Positions 1 to 10,413 of a stretch of 28,756 nucleotides of DNA are shown one piece after another. Within the stretch, counting starts at the first letter, position 1; each line of letters begins with the position of its first letter. The notes under the pieces were generated by a model. That model saw nothing but the letters and a program-made list of their open reading frames with translations, ran no database searches and was not told the DNA's origin. Source of the DNA: Schoenoplectus triqueter (lineage: Eukaryota > Streptophyta > Magnoliopsida > Poales > Cyperaceae); contig CAXKVV010001320.1 in NCBI GenBank assembly GCA_964058805.1, forward strand, positions 1-28,756, in the 5' to 3' direction. Made by a program: the position numbers and the translations under genes.

Positions 1-71
1 CTTAATTCATTTGCTTATTTATCTATTGCTTAATTGCTTAATCTCTCCATATTAATACATATAAATTGTAG

Positions 72-694
72 GGGGCATTGGATTCTTTTGATTGTGCGGC
101 TCAAACCCTCTGTTGTTTATGTCGTGGACTCATTGAATCGTAAAGATGAAACATATATTATCCAACCAGTATTAAATACGTAAGTTTTTTCTATTATCTT
201 CGATAATTTATTATGTACTGTAATTGATAACTCATATCATTGTTTTATAAGGGCCTTACGCTATTATTGGATTGAAAAAAAATTCGCTCAAGAAAAAAAA
301 ATCAAGTTCACTTGAAAAACGATTCAGGTTTGTAATTCCAAAATTTAAATGATTTAATTTTTTTCAAGTTCACTTGGAAAACGATATTATTTCATTTTTT
401 TCCTTGTAAAATTGTAGAGTCCAAACCAACCAAGCGGTAAAGAGTGCGGCTATTATGTTATGAAATCGATGCATAATATAATAACTACATATTCTAGCAA
501 CAAAAATTTACCACAGGTATAAAAAATAAACTTCATATTAATCTTTAATTCTCTTACATATTTGTTTGCTTAATCAAACCAATGAAATTTTAATTTTTTA
601 ATAGGCTATCAAACCAGCTCCTCAATCTTATCCACTGGAAGATATCGAAGAAATTAAGGAGATGGTTGTAAATTATATTGCATCTAATATTTGA
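72..694 (+). pseudogene. C-terminal exons of a CACTA-encoded C48 (Ulp1-like) cysteine peptidase, with an in-frame stop
   Basis: Four exon-like blocks are readable. 72-179 encodes GHWILLIV...VVYVVDSL, holding the His and Asp of the C48 catalytic triad. About 250-328 encodes a basic stretch (RYYWIEKKFAQ). 418-516 encodes SGKECGYYVMKSMHNI with the catalytic Cys. 605-694 encodes the tail ending EMVVNYIASNI and a TGA. Phases join well: AC|G, CAG|AGT and CAG|GCT. The second block contains FT-stop-KTIQ, where TGA replaces a Trp codon. A second partial copy of the same segment at 364-388 keeps TGG, so a small local duplication accompanies the lesion. This protein family is SUMO-protease-like; the copies in CACTA transposons have no settled role. 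It is probably non-functional in this copy. The 5' part lies outside the window. Confidence 0.75.
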
Positions 695-882
695 TAATTT
701 TTTTATATTTTTTTCTGTTATTTGTAATGTTTAGTTACTTATATGATATTGATCAGTTATTTAGTGAGTTATATTGTGTTATATTTTTGTGTTATATTTG
801 TATGTGTTTGTTTATATATATGGCTGGTATATGGACCAGTCACAGAAAATAAAAATTTTATTAAAAAAAATATATATGTTTA

Positions 883-1430
883 GAGCCGGTTATTCAAAGA
901 AACCGGTTTTAATGTGGTATTTAGAACCGGTTATTGAATAACCGGTTTTAATGGAAGAAGTAAATTAGAACCGGTTATGGGATAACCGGTTTTAAATGAA
1001 ATCAATTAGCACCGGTTACAGGATAACCGGTTTTAAATGAAGTACAATAGAACCGGTTATTCAATAACCGGTTTTAATGGAAGGAGTAAATTAGAACCGG
1101 TTATCCCATAACCGGTTTTAAATGAAATCAATTAGCACCGGTTACAGGATAACCGGTTTTAAATGAAGTAAAATAGAACCGGTTATTTAATAACCGGTTT
1201 TAATGGAAGGAGTAAATTAGAACCGGTTATCTTGTAACCGGTTTTAATTGTGAAGTAAAATAGAACCGGTTATTGAATAACCGGTTTTAATTGTTCAAAA
1301 TAATTTAGCACCGGTTTTGTTAAACCGGTTTTAAATATTTTATTTTAACACCGGTTATAAACATTTAGCACCGCTTACTTTTATAACCGGTTTATAACCG
1401 GTGCTAAATTGTTCATAAAACCGGTTTTAA
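883..1430. repeat. CACTA subterminal array of palindromic ACCGGTTAT/ATAACCGGT units
   Basis: About ten units of roughly 41-44 bp each contain an inverted pair, ACCGGTTA then TAACCGGT, around a 3-6 base centre, followed by TTTAA and a short spacer. Unit starts near 924, 968, 1009, 1050, 1094, 1135, 1176 and 1220 give spacings of 44, 41, 41, 44, 41, 41, 44. The third unit of each trio starts with GCACC instead of GAACC, so the array has a 126 bp higher-order period. Units decay after about 1300. In CACTA elements such subterminal motifs are transposase-binding sites; that role here is inferred by analogy. Confidence 0.85.
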
Positions 1431-1450
1431 TTCTTTTTTCTCTGGTAGTG

Positions 1451-1619
1451 AATGGTCTCTATAAAGAACCGTTGTCAAACTCTAATTCTTTTTTTGTTGT
1501 CACTACATATTTGACAATGGTTTTTAATATTTTTTCTGACACTCCTCTTTACTAACGGTTTAATAATCTTTGTTAAACTTAGTCAACAACCGTTATCAAA
1601 GATGTTTTCTCTCATAGTG
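1451..1619. mobile_element. Remnant end of a second CACTA-like element
   Basis: The block ends at 1619 with TTTTCTCTCATAGTG, the reverse of a CACTATGAGAGAAAA terminus, close to but distinct from the terminus at 1450. It carries a different subterminal motif: AACCGTTGTCAAA near 1477, TTTGACAATGG near 1510 and CAACCGTTATCAAAG near 1587. A CACTACATATTTGAC string at 1501 could be the opposite end of a very short derivative, but the flanking triplets (TGT before 1501, CCG after 1619) do not match as a target duplication. The simplest reading is that the first element inserted into the end of this one. Confidence 0.5.
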
Positions 1620-2956
1620 CCGATTAGACACATGTTTGACTCCGATTCGGACCAATCTGAGTTGTGAGCACGAATTGGTCTGTGCCGAATTGGACCGTCC
1701 GGTACGCATGCATGATGTAATTGTTCAAGGCGTTGTTTGTCTTGTAAATCTAAAAATTATTGTTGTGACTTTCTGTTCAAATTTGACGGTCGATGTGAAT
1801 TTGAATAGGTATCAGCATATATAGGATAGACAGCTCTAGAGAAGTCTTGATCCCTCATTACGAGCGTCTCATGATGCGAACATGTACTCAAAAAAAGAAA
1901 CAAAAAACACATAATTCTAAGCTGACTTGACTTGAGAGCCAATCAATATATCATATTCATATCATATGCCAACTAAATAGGAACTTGTATTAATTCCTGT
2001 GTCTGTGTGGCGGAAGGCCCGTAAAATTTGGGCATTTCTTTGTCAGCCCAAATTTATTCCTATAGTATGAATTATAATACAAACCCCAAGGCCCAAATTC
2101 ATCATTTCCCCATCGATCACTCATGGGTCATGGCATCATGCACAGTTGCACACACACAGCCGGACCGCTGCTTTTATTATCATTACCATTTACCAGTATA
2201 CTGATCACTACCAGATACTCACTGAGATCGATGTTCGCCTTCTATTATGTCTTCTCCATAATATTAATAGGCTCATGTGAGAGCTTAGTTCGACGCCATT
2301 AGAAATTTGTTGGCTTTTCGAATTTCTCGTTGACTCTTTAATTAATTCATCCTGATCCAGTCTTGCAAAGCCCTTTTCTTTATAATTCTGTACCACACCT
2401 TCAAGTCAACTCTCGTCTAGCTAGTAGCCTTGTACCCACAATTTATTACTCTTTTTATTTCTGAATAGAATATGAAAAAAAGTAGAAAGGGATCGGAGTT
2501 TTTCTTCTATTTTTCTGCGATGCTACATTTATATATAGTCCGAATTAAAAAAGAATATTAATTTATTGAGAAAAAAAATTAAGTTCATGAAGGAGGAATC
2601 CACACTGCAGTTAAGCAAACATCAACGGAGCACAAATCTCAATACCATTCTCTTTTCCCAAGTCCAAGTTTACAATAACAAGGGAGGTCTTCAAATTAAT
2701 ATATAAGAAATTAAAGAAATAAAACAGGAATGACAGTAGTATTTATTTATTTATTTTGATCAATAATATTTTTATGGCTGTATGATTATCATTCTACAGC
2801 TAGCACGCGTACTAAATTATCGTTAATAATTGCAACTTAATTAGCCACCATGCACATGCGTATATGTGAAAGATGGATAGATTTAGAGAAATAAAAGGAG
2901 AGAGGGAATCACTCGGCAGCTGTTGCCAAGTTTGAGAGAGAGAATTAAAGAGAGCA
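1620..2956 (+). promoter_or_regulatory. Upstream region and leader of the first receptor-kinase gene
   Basis: No convincing coding sequence is seen. Visible elements are a perfect 10 bp inverted repeat (AAATTTGGGC at 2024-2033, GCCCAAATTT at 2046-2055), further GGCCC motifs at about 2016 and 2090 resembling TCP-type site II boxes, and GA-rich sequence from about 2896 to the start codon. No clear TATA box can be tied to a start site. Confidence 0.3.
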
Positions 2957-5900
2957 ATGGAGACTTCAGACCTTCTGATTATTCTTCTACTCTCTCTCTT
3001 GCCGGTGACAAAAGCTCAAATGCCAGGTGATCTTTTATACATTTCTTATGTATTGGATCTGCATGTTGTTCTATAACATGTTCATCAAAAGGCTATTTGA
3101 CTCGGTTCAATGAAACTTTTTTCTCTGTCCTCAGCAACCAAAGGTTGTAATTAGATTGAAATGTATCTTGCAACAAAAATAGAAAAAAATATATTTTCTT
3201 CAGAAACATCTTTTTTTTCAAAAAAAGTTACTCTCTGATACACGCAAAATGATAATAAACAAAAAAGGGAAAAAAAACTTGGAACTCTGCTCTCCTATTC
3301 ACTGTTCTGGTAATTTGACTCTTAGTTACGAAATTACGACTCAAGGTTTTGTCAATATTGATTGTGGTGGAAGCAATGCGCACACAGATGATATCGGTCT
3401 TCAGTGGACCCCAGACAGCAGCTACTTGTTTGGGCAAAGTGCCAATACTTCATCCGTCAACAGCAACAAAACACAATACAAGACCGTTCGCTTCTTCCCA
3501 GCAGATGACAGAAAGTACTGCTATACACTGAATGTAACTACAGGCCTCCGGTACCTGGTCAGAGCAACCTTCCTTTATGGAAACTTTGACAACACCAATG
3601 TGTACCCCAAATTTATCATTTCTCTGGGCGCGACGCTTTGGGACCTCATCATAATCAATGATGCTCGAACAGCTGTGGTGAGTGAGATGTTGGTGCTGGC
3701 TCCGTCTTCATCTCTCAGTGTTTGCTTGTTGAATGCTTCATCAGGTGTGCGCTTTATATCTACAATTGAGCTCAGACAGTTTAATGGATCTATGTACACC
3801 AGTTATTACGAGACTCAATACTTCATGTTCCTGGCTGCTAGAGTCAACTTTGGGGCGTTAAGTAATGCTTCAATAAGGTATATATGTTCATAATCCATTG
3901 AATAATTACAAAGATCTCAAATAGGCAAATTTTTAATTTCAGCAATACTGTGCAGTATCCATCATGTTTCTTTGATATAATTTTCTTTTTCTTATTTTTT
4001 TTTGCTTCCAAGGTATCCAGACGACCCATTTGACAGGATTTGGGAGTCTGATGCCATCAAAAGAGCAGATTACTTGGTTGACGTAGCACCTGGTACTGAA
4101 AAGGTTTCAACCACAAAACCAATATTTGCTGATCTTGATGAAAGGCCGCCGGTGAAAGTCATGCAAACTGCCGTTGTCGGAAATAACGGGACCTTATCAT
4201 ACCGCATGAACCTACGCCTCTTTCCAGGAAATGCTTGGGCATTTACATATATGGCAGAAATTGAAGAGCTGAGTGCCAATGAAACCAGACAGTTCAAAGT
4301 TGAACTGCCTTGGGGCCCGCCCATCAATGAAGCAATCTTAAATGTGCAAGAAAATGCCAACGGGAATTATCGGCTTTATGAGCCAGGGTTCATTAATGTA
4401 TCCTTACCTTATATCGCTTCTCTGTTGTTTAGAAAAACCAATGATTCGACGCGGGGGCCTATTCTGAATGCTTTTGAGGTTTTCAAATACGTGCTGATCA
4501 ATTTTGGATCGCTTGATGGTGAGCCTAGAAAGTTACAAGATAACAATATTCATTGCCCTTTTATTGAGCTAAAAAACACTTAAAAAGCATCACAACAATT
4601 CTCATTTTTTCTTAATATGTTCTCATTTGAGTTTCAGCAACTGCAATGACTAGCCTTGTAGCAATATATCCGCAAGCTATGTGGGCCCAAGAAGGTGGTG
4701 ACCCATGTTCACCCGCTTCGTGGACTTGGGTTAAATGCAATTCAGATAGCCAACCGCAGATAATTTCAATGTATGAACTATCATTTTGATATTGTATGCT
4801 ATCTCTAATGTCCTAAATTCATTAATTATATATTTTTATAATTTTTTCGTTTGCTTAATTAGAAGCTCCTTGCAGAATTTAGAGCTTTAATTAGCCAAAA
4901 CAATGTGACATGACAAATATGTTATTCTTTTGTTTTTACTAAATCCCAAATTAATCCCCTTTCTTGATATCATTTTTCTGATTTGCAACAGAGATCTGTC
5001 AGGGAAGAATTTAACTGGGACTATCCCTGTCCAGCTCACAAGCTTGACAGGCTTGGTCGAGTTGTAAGATTGAATCATTTTCTCACCTTCTTCTTTTACT
5101 TTTCTCTAGAAAGAATTAACATAACATCCTTCTTTCTTTTTCTATATTTTCCGAAAAATTGAAGTTAATCTTGTCCAACTGACAAGCTTAACTGGCTTCC
5201 GAACTTCATTATCCAAATCCATTTATATGTATATTTTCAGATCACATGATTTAAACTTGTATTGCAGATACCTCAATGACAACTCATTTATTGGTCCAAT
5301 ACCTGACTTTGGTGGCTGCCCAAATTTACAAATTATGTAAGAGCAGTCTTTTATATTTTGTTTGCTGATAAGGCCATGAGGTAGTTTACTTAGATTCATA
5401 TTATCATACGTGTCCTTGCTCTCTGTTACAGTCACCTTGAAAATAACGAGCTTACTGGTTCACTGCCTGTATCCTTGGCCAACCTCCCAAATCTGAAGGA
5501 CTTGTAAGTTATCTTCCGAATTTAGCAACTTGAACTCGTACATCTTCAATTACAGTTGAATATTAAGTAGCAAACAAATTATTGGATATGTTCACGGCTT
5601 GACTTTCTTCAATTTATTATATATATTCAATTACTTAATTTATAGTGAGTTGCAGTAATAATGGTAAATACACAAATCACAAAATGCACGTCACTTGTAG
5701 GTATGTACAGAACAACAAGTTGTCTGGAGTAATACCTAATGGACTTCTTATGAAAAATGCTTTCAAGTATGTACTTCTTTCTTTTTACTTCTTCATTTGC
5801 AGGAACATTTTTTTTTCACATTTTGTCTTTGCAAAAGGATACAAAGGAAGAGCTACACAGAATATTATTAACATATCTACTCATACATTTCACAGCTATT

Positions 5901-8463
5901 CAGGAAATCTTGGTCTTTATCCAAGCAAAGAAGCAAAAAAAAAAATAGTAATAATAGTCATTCCTACAGTAGGTGTTCTGTCGCTGCTGTTATTTCTTGC
6001 AGCATACTATTTTTGCCAATGCAAGAAAAAAAGAATAAGAAAAGGTATGGTTTTGATGCAACAATGCAAAATTTCTCCTGTTGTTTATAGTATTTAACTT
6101 AGAACTTATGCTTAGATTGAGTTTAAATAAGTCCGCATGTCAGACCTAATTTTAGCTGTAACAGACCCAGACCATACCATATGGCCTTTTGCTACATTCT
6201 GGTTTATTTTGTCTTCATTCGTTATTAATTAGATTTCATTCCATGATATAGAGGTATCGAGCATTCTCTGCTATTGAGATATTTACTGTGGGATTTTTAT
6301 CTGAATTACTTAATTTATTAATTCACAAGCAGGTAAATTTGGGCATTTGCCAACTGGACAGTCAAATTTACTGAACGAACTAGATGTAGAACCTGCACAT
6401 AGATTTGAGTTATCAGAAATTGAGGACGCAACGGAGAATTTTAAGAAGGTACTAGGAAAGGGCGGCTTTGGCTCAGTATATTATGGCAAACTAAATGATG
6501 GTACTGAGATTGCTGTCAAGGTTCACAACTCTGAGTCCAACCAAGGGATTCGTGAGTTCATAAATGAGGTATATACATATATGAACATTTAATACCAGTT
6601 GATGTGTACAAGTACTGGTACAACTTTTTTGGTCACTGGAGGATAAGAAATAGACAAAAGGAACATTCACATCGCTACTGATCCTGAATAACTGTTGCTA
6701 TGTAAGAAAATTATAATGCCTGAAGCCCTACAACACTCACACTCGGAGAAAATTTTGAAAAAGAAAATGACAAAATCCAGCTGTAAAATTATTAATTAAG
6801 CTTATAGTTAGCTTGTTTTCAATCTTATGGGTTGACAAAATCCAGAAGAATTCCTTATTTTTTTCACTTATGGGTTGAAAATTTTCTAGTTTTTAATATC
6901 CCTCTCTCTTCCTGCAGATAGCATTACTATCAAGGATACATCATAGAAACCTGGTGAAGTTTTTAGGATACAGTCAGCAAGAGAATAATAATATACTTGT
7001 TTATGAATTCTTGCATGAGGGCACCTTAACCGGACACCTGCGTGGTATATCATATTGCGATTTTTTTGGCATTGCTATATGTATGCATAGTTAAGGACTA
7101 TAATTATTCTTGTTTTGACAAAATAAAGACATATATTATTAGGATATCCCGAGAAGAAGATTACTAGTTGGGTCAAACGAATGGAGATAGCCGAAGATGC
7201 AGCCAAAGGTTCGGTTCCTGAATTAAGTTAATGCTTTGGTGGAGAAGAATTTATGAGAAATTCCCTTGGTCACAACTATTGCATTTATGGAGTTATACTG
7301 TTCTTTCCCTCTTTGGATCATTTTTCTCTTCATTCAGGTATAGAGTATCTTCACTCTGGTTGCTCACCAGCAATAATACACAGAGATTTAAAGAGCAGCA
7401 ATATATTATTAGACAAGGATATGAACGCCAAGGTCTCTGATTTTGGCCTATCTAAACTCATGGCCGATGGTTCATATATTTCAAGCATGGTTAAAGGAAC
7501 ACTAGGCTATTTAGATCCCGAGTAAGCTTTATTTTTATTTTTTACTCACATATACTATATTCCATTTTATTCCAAATTTTTGTTTATGATAAACAAGTCA
7601 TTTGCCTTGTCAAGTACCCTAAAAGTTTCAAAATGGACTGGCGACGACAGTATATATGAAGGTTAAATTACAACGTCGGATGCACTCTTGCACCGTGTTA
7701 AAATCTCAAAATTTAAATTAAAAATGACTGATCCAAACCGTTTAATTTATTCTTCACATTAAATTCTTGTAGAAAATTAAATTTTATATTTTTTAAATTT
7801 TTTTTTGTTATTTTTTTGGGTCAAGAGAAAGTTGCTTAATTTAAGAAATTTGGATCGTTTAGTGATGATTTTCTTCCTATCAAAAAAATAGCAAAAAACT
7901 TTTAAAAAATATATAATTTAATTTTCTATAAGATTTTGATACGGAGAATATATTGAACGGTTCGAATTGATCATTTTTAACTTGAAATTCAAGATTTTGA
8001 CGCGATGCACCGATGCATCCGTGCAACGCGTTGTATTTTAACCTTCCTATATATATAAATATATATAGACTATTGTGAAAACATTTACATTTTAGCCAAT
8101 ATGAAAATGCATCAAAAAATATATTTTAAAATCTTAAAAATTTTAATTTATAGTTTTCATTAAATTCTTCATATAAAAATCTTGTGGAATATAAAAATTT
8201 GGAGTATTTTGATTTTTTTAAGCTATTCTCTTGTATTTTTGAAAAAATAACCCTAAAAATAATAATAAATATTTAATGTTTGTATTATTTTTTTCAAAAA
8301 TTCAAAAGAGTGACATAAAAAACTCAAAATACTTCAAGTTTTTTATCCTACAAGGTTTTTTATATGAAGAATTTAGTGAAAATCATAATTTTTTTTTGAG
8401 ATTTTAAAATATATTTTTTGATGTGTTTGCATATCGGCTGAAATACAAACGTTTTCACAATAG

Positions 8464-8509
<46 letters not shown>

Positions 8510-10413
8510 GTTATGCTATGGTTAGTCACGAAGTACAAAATATTTTTATACTTCACGTCGTATCTTTCATTTTTAAATTCAAAACACCGATCCGACGTTA
8601 AAATTATTCTCCATATTGAAATATGTTTGGAGATCAAATTTTATATTTTTTAGAAAAAAAAATTCTTTTTTTTGAGAATTAGAAAATCGTTCTTATTAAA
8701 AAATCATAAACTCAATGCATTTGTATCCCCTAAAAAAATAAAAAATAGTTTCTAAAAAATATAAAATTTGGTTTCCAATCATATTTCAATATGGAAAACA
8801 CTTTTAACGGTTGAATCGGTATTTTAAATTTAAAAATGGGAGATACGACGTGAAGTACAAAACTATTTTGTACTTCACGACTAACCGTAGCATAACTCAT
8901 ATATATATAGAGAGAGAGATAAACTATTGTGAAAACGTTTGTATTTCAGTTGATATGCAAACACATCAGAAAATATATTTTAAAATCTCAAAAAATTTAA
9001 TTTATGATTTCAATTAAATTCTTCATATGAAAACCTTATAGGATACAAAAATTTAGAGCATTTTGAGTTTTTTAAGCCACTCTTTTGATTTTTTTTTAAA
9101 AAATAACAAAAACATTGAATATTATTTATTATTTTTAGGGCTATTTTTTCAAAAATTCAGAAGAGTAGCTTAAAAACTCAAAATACTCTAATTTTTTGTA
9201 TTCCACAAGATTTTCATATGAAGAATTTAATGAAAACTATAAATTAATTTTTTTAAGATTTTAAAATATATTTTTTGATGCGTTTGCATATCGACTATAA
9301 TGCAAACGTTTTCACACACTCTCTCTATATATATAAAGTAAAAATACCGTGAGGTTAAGCTCATGGAAGCCTTCCGTGAGCTTAACTCAAAAAATATATC
9401 AAATTATTTCTAAATTTTAATTTATCATCCTCATTAAATTCTTTATATGAAAATCTTGTGAGATATAAAAATTTGGAGCGTTTTGAGTTTTTTAAGTCAC
9501 CGTTTTTATTTTTTTTAAATGATATTCAAGTATTGAATATATTATTATTATTTTTAGAGCTGATTTTCAAAAATAAAAAATCATAACTTAGAAAGCTCAA
9601 AACACTCTAAATTTTTACATCCCGTAAGATTTTCATATAAAAAATTTAATGAGCATGATAAATTAAAAATTTGAAGACGATTTGATATACTTTTATCAAA
9701 TATCCTTTACTAATTTGCATGTTTTTGAAATTGGATAGGTACTATTCTACTCAGCAATTCACCGTCAAGACTGATATATTTAGTTTTGGTGTTATCCTCC
9801 TTGAATTGATTTCGGGTTACAGTCCCATATCAGATAAGCATTTTGGCACCGATTTTCATTATATAGTTGAATGGGTTAGTTTCCTCATTTACCAGTGTGT
9901 TTTACTCTCAATTCCATATTTTTTTTTAATGGGAAACAAGCAGAGATTCTGCCTGTTTACTAAGAAACAAAACACAGGATATACACATGACATCAAGTAA
10001 CAGGCTGTCTTGTACAATATGTTGATAGTTAATCAAAGAATTGCAAAACATTATTCCAAGTCAAAAACGAATTTCATTTATTTTATTTTTACCAGGCGAA
10101 GGAGCACATAGAAAGTGGCAATATACACGCAATAATAGATGAGTCACTGGATGCTACCTATGATATACTATCAGTATGGAAAATCACCGAGGTTGCGTTG
10201 ATGTGTGTAAAACCAAGAGGAATGGAGAGGCCATCGATTTCAGAGGTATTGAAGGAGATCCAAGAGGCTATTTTGATTGAGCAGAAGGCACCAACAAGCA
10301 GAGTCGAATCAATCGATATATTTGCGAGGAAACCCTTAGGATCCGCTCCAAACTTTAGCATATCCAGCTCGGCCTTGTACGCTGAATCACTTGTACGACC
10401 CAGCCTTAGGTAA
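2957..10413 (+). CDS. Malectin-like LRR receptor Ser/Thr protein kinase (LRR-I type, At1g67720-like), copy 1
   Basis: Fifteen exons join in frame to 911 residues: 2957-3026, 3346-3877, 4013-4518, 4638-4770, 4992-5063, 5268-5336, 5432-5503, 5701-5766, 5896-6044, 6333-6568, 6918-7044, 7143-7208, 7338-7521, 9739-9874, 10096-10413. Order: signal peptide (about 1-21, ending VTKAQ); malectin-like domain (about 24-370, opening GFVNIDCGG); GDPC motif 390-393; LRRs in exons of 72, 69, 72 and 66 nt; membrane span about 524-547 followed by CKKKR; kinase with glycine loop GKGGFGSV (598-605), Lys619 in AVK, Glu635, HRD with Asp716, Asn721, DFG at 734-736 and GTLGYLDPE. All catalytic residues are present, so it should be an active RD kinase. 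Arabidopsis relatives At1g67720/At2g37050 are linked to pathogen accommodation and are related to SYMRK; ligand and partners here are unknown. Intron 13 (2.2 kb) is swollen by foldback elements. Confidence 0.92.
7657..8047. mobile_element. Foldback MITE 1 in intron 13 (about 391 bp)
   Basis: Left arm begins GAAGGTTAAATTACAACG (from 7658) and the right arm ends CGTTGTATTTTAACCTTC (to about 8046). The arms can be followed inward for about 100 bp through AAAATGA(C)TGATC and AACCGTT blocks. TATATA lies on both sides. There is no coding capacity. It is a non-autonomous foldback element inside the kinase gene's intron; the superfamily is not clear. Confidence 0.75.
8068..8465. mobile_element. Foldback MITE 2 in intron 13 (about 398 bp)
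   Basis: It starts GACTATTGTGAAAAC and ends GTTTTCACAATAGTC, an exact 15 bp inverted pair. The arms continue inward for about 150 bp, for example ATATATTTTAAAATCT against AGATTTTAAAATATAT. The left flank is TA-rich (8048-8067). The right flank is a (TC)n tract followed by (TA)n at about 8466-8508. Same family as the element at 8921-9320. Confidence 0.8.
8509..8897. mobile_element. Foldback MITE 3 in intron 13 (about 389 bp)
   Basis: Ends AGTTATGCTATGGTTAGTC and GACTAACCGTAGCATAACT form terminal inverted repeats. Inner blocks GAAGTACAAAATA.TTTT.TACTTC and ACGTCGTATCT against AGATACGACGT extend them. It lies directly in a (TA)n tract (left 8487-8508, right about 8898-8910). The terminal sequence differs from its neighbours, so it is a separate family of the same size and design. 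Confidence 0.78.
8921..9320. mobile_element. Foldback MITE 4 in intron 13 (about 400 bp)
   Basis: It begins AACTATTGTGAAAACGTTTG and ends CAAACGTTTTCACACACT, with arms running inward through AAATATATTTTAAAATCT. It is clearly related to the element at 8068-8465, sharing CTATTGTGAAAAC, TTCATAT(A/G)AAAA and TTTGAGTTTTTTAAG blocks. Left flank is (TA)n(GA)n and right flank (CT)n(TA)n, so the flanking microsatellite is itself mirrored. Confidence 0.75.
9353..9694. mobile_element. Diverged foldback element 5 in intron 13
   Basis: Arms 9389-9497 and about 9588-9694 are imperfect inverted repeats, sharing TTTAATTTATCAT, CTCATTAAATT, TTTATATGAAAATCTT and AAAAATTT.GAG blocks. Its subterminal part resembles elements 2 and 4. 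A separate small hairpin (arms GTTAAGCT and AGCTTAAC, about 9353-9386) lies at its left edge and may mark a different terminus. The right arm ends only about 45 bp before the acceptor of exon 14 at 9739. Confidence 0.6.

Larger units (their letters stand above)
1..1450 (+). mobile_element. Right-hand part of a CACTA (En/Spm-type) DNA transposon
   Basis: The segment ends at 1450 with a sequence that reads CACTACCAGAGAAAAAAGAA on the minus strand, the expected form of a CACTA terminal inverted repeat. Just inside lies a dense array of subterminal repeats (883-1430). Further in is the 3' end of a C48 peptidase-like gene, a common passenger of plant CACTA elements. The left end and the transposase gene are outside the window, so element length and target-site duplication cannot be checked. 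The three bases after the terminus are AAT. Class assignment rests on three independent signs: terminus, subterminal repeats and peptidase. Confidence 0.8.

Noticed and set aside
8423..9017. Short open frames inside intron 13
   Set aside because: They fall within foldback elements and TA/TC microsatellites and have no protein-like content.
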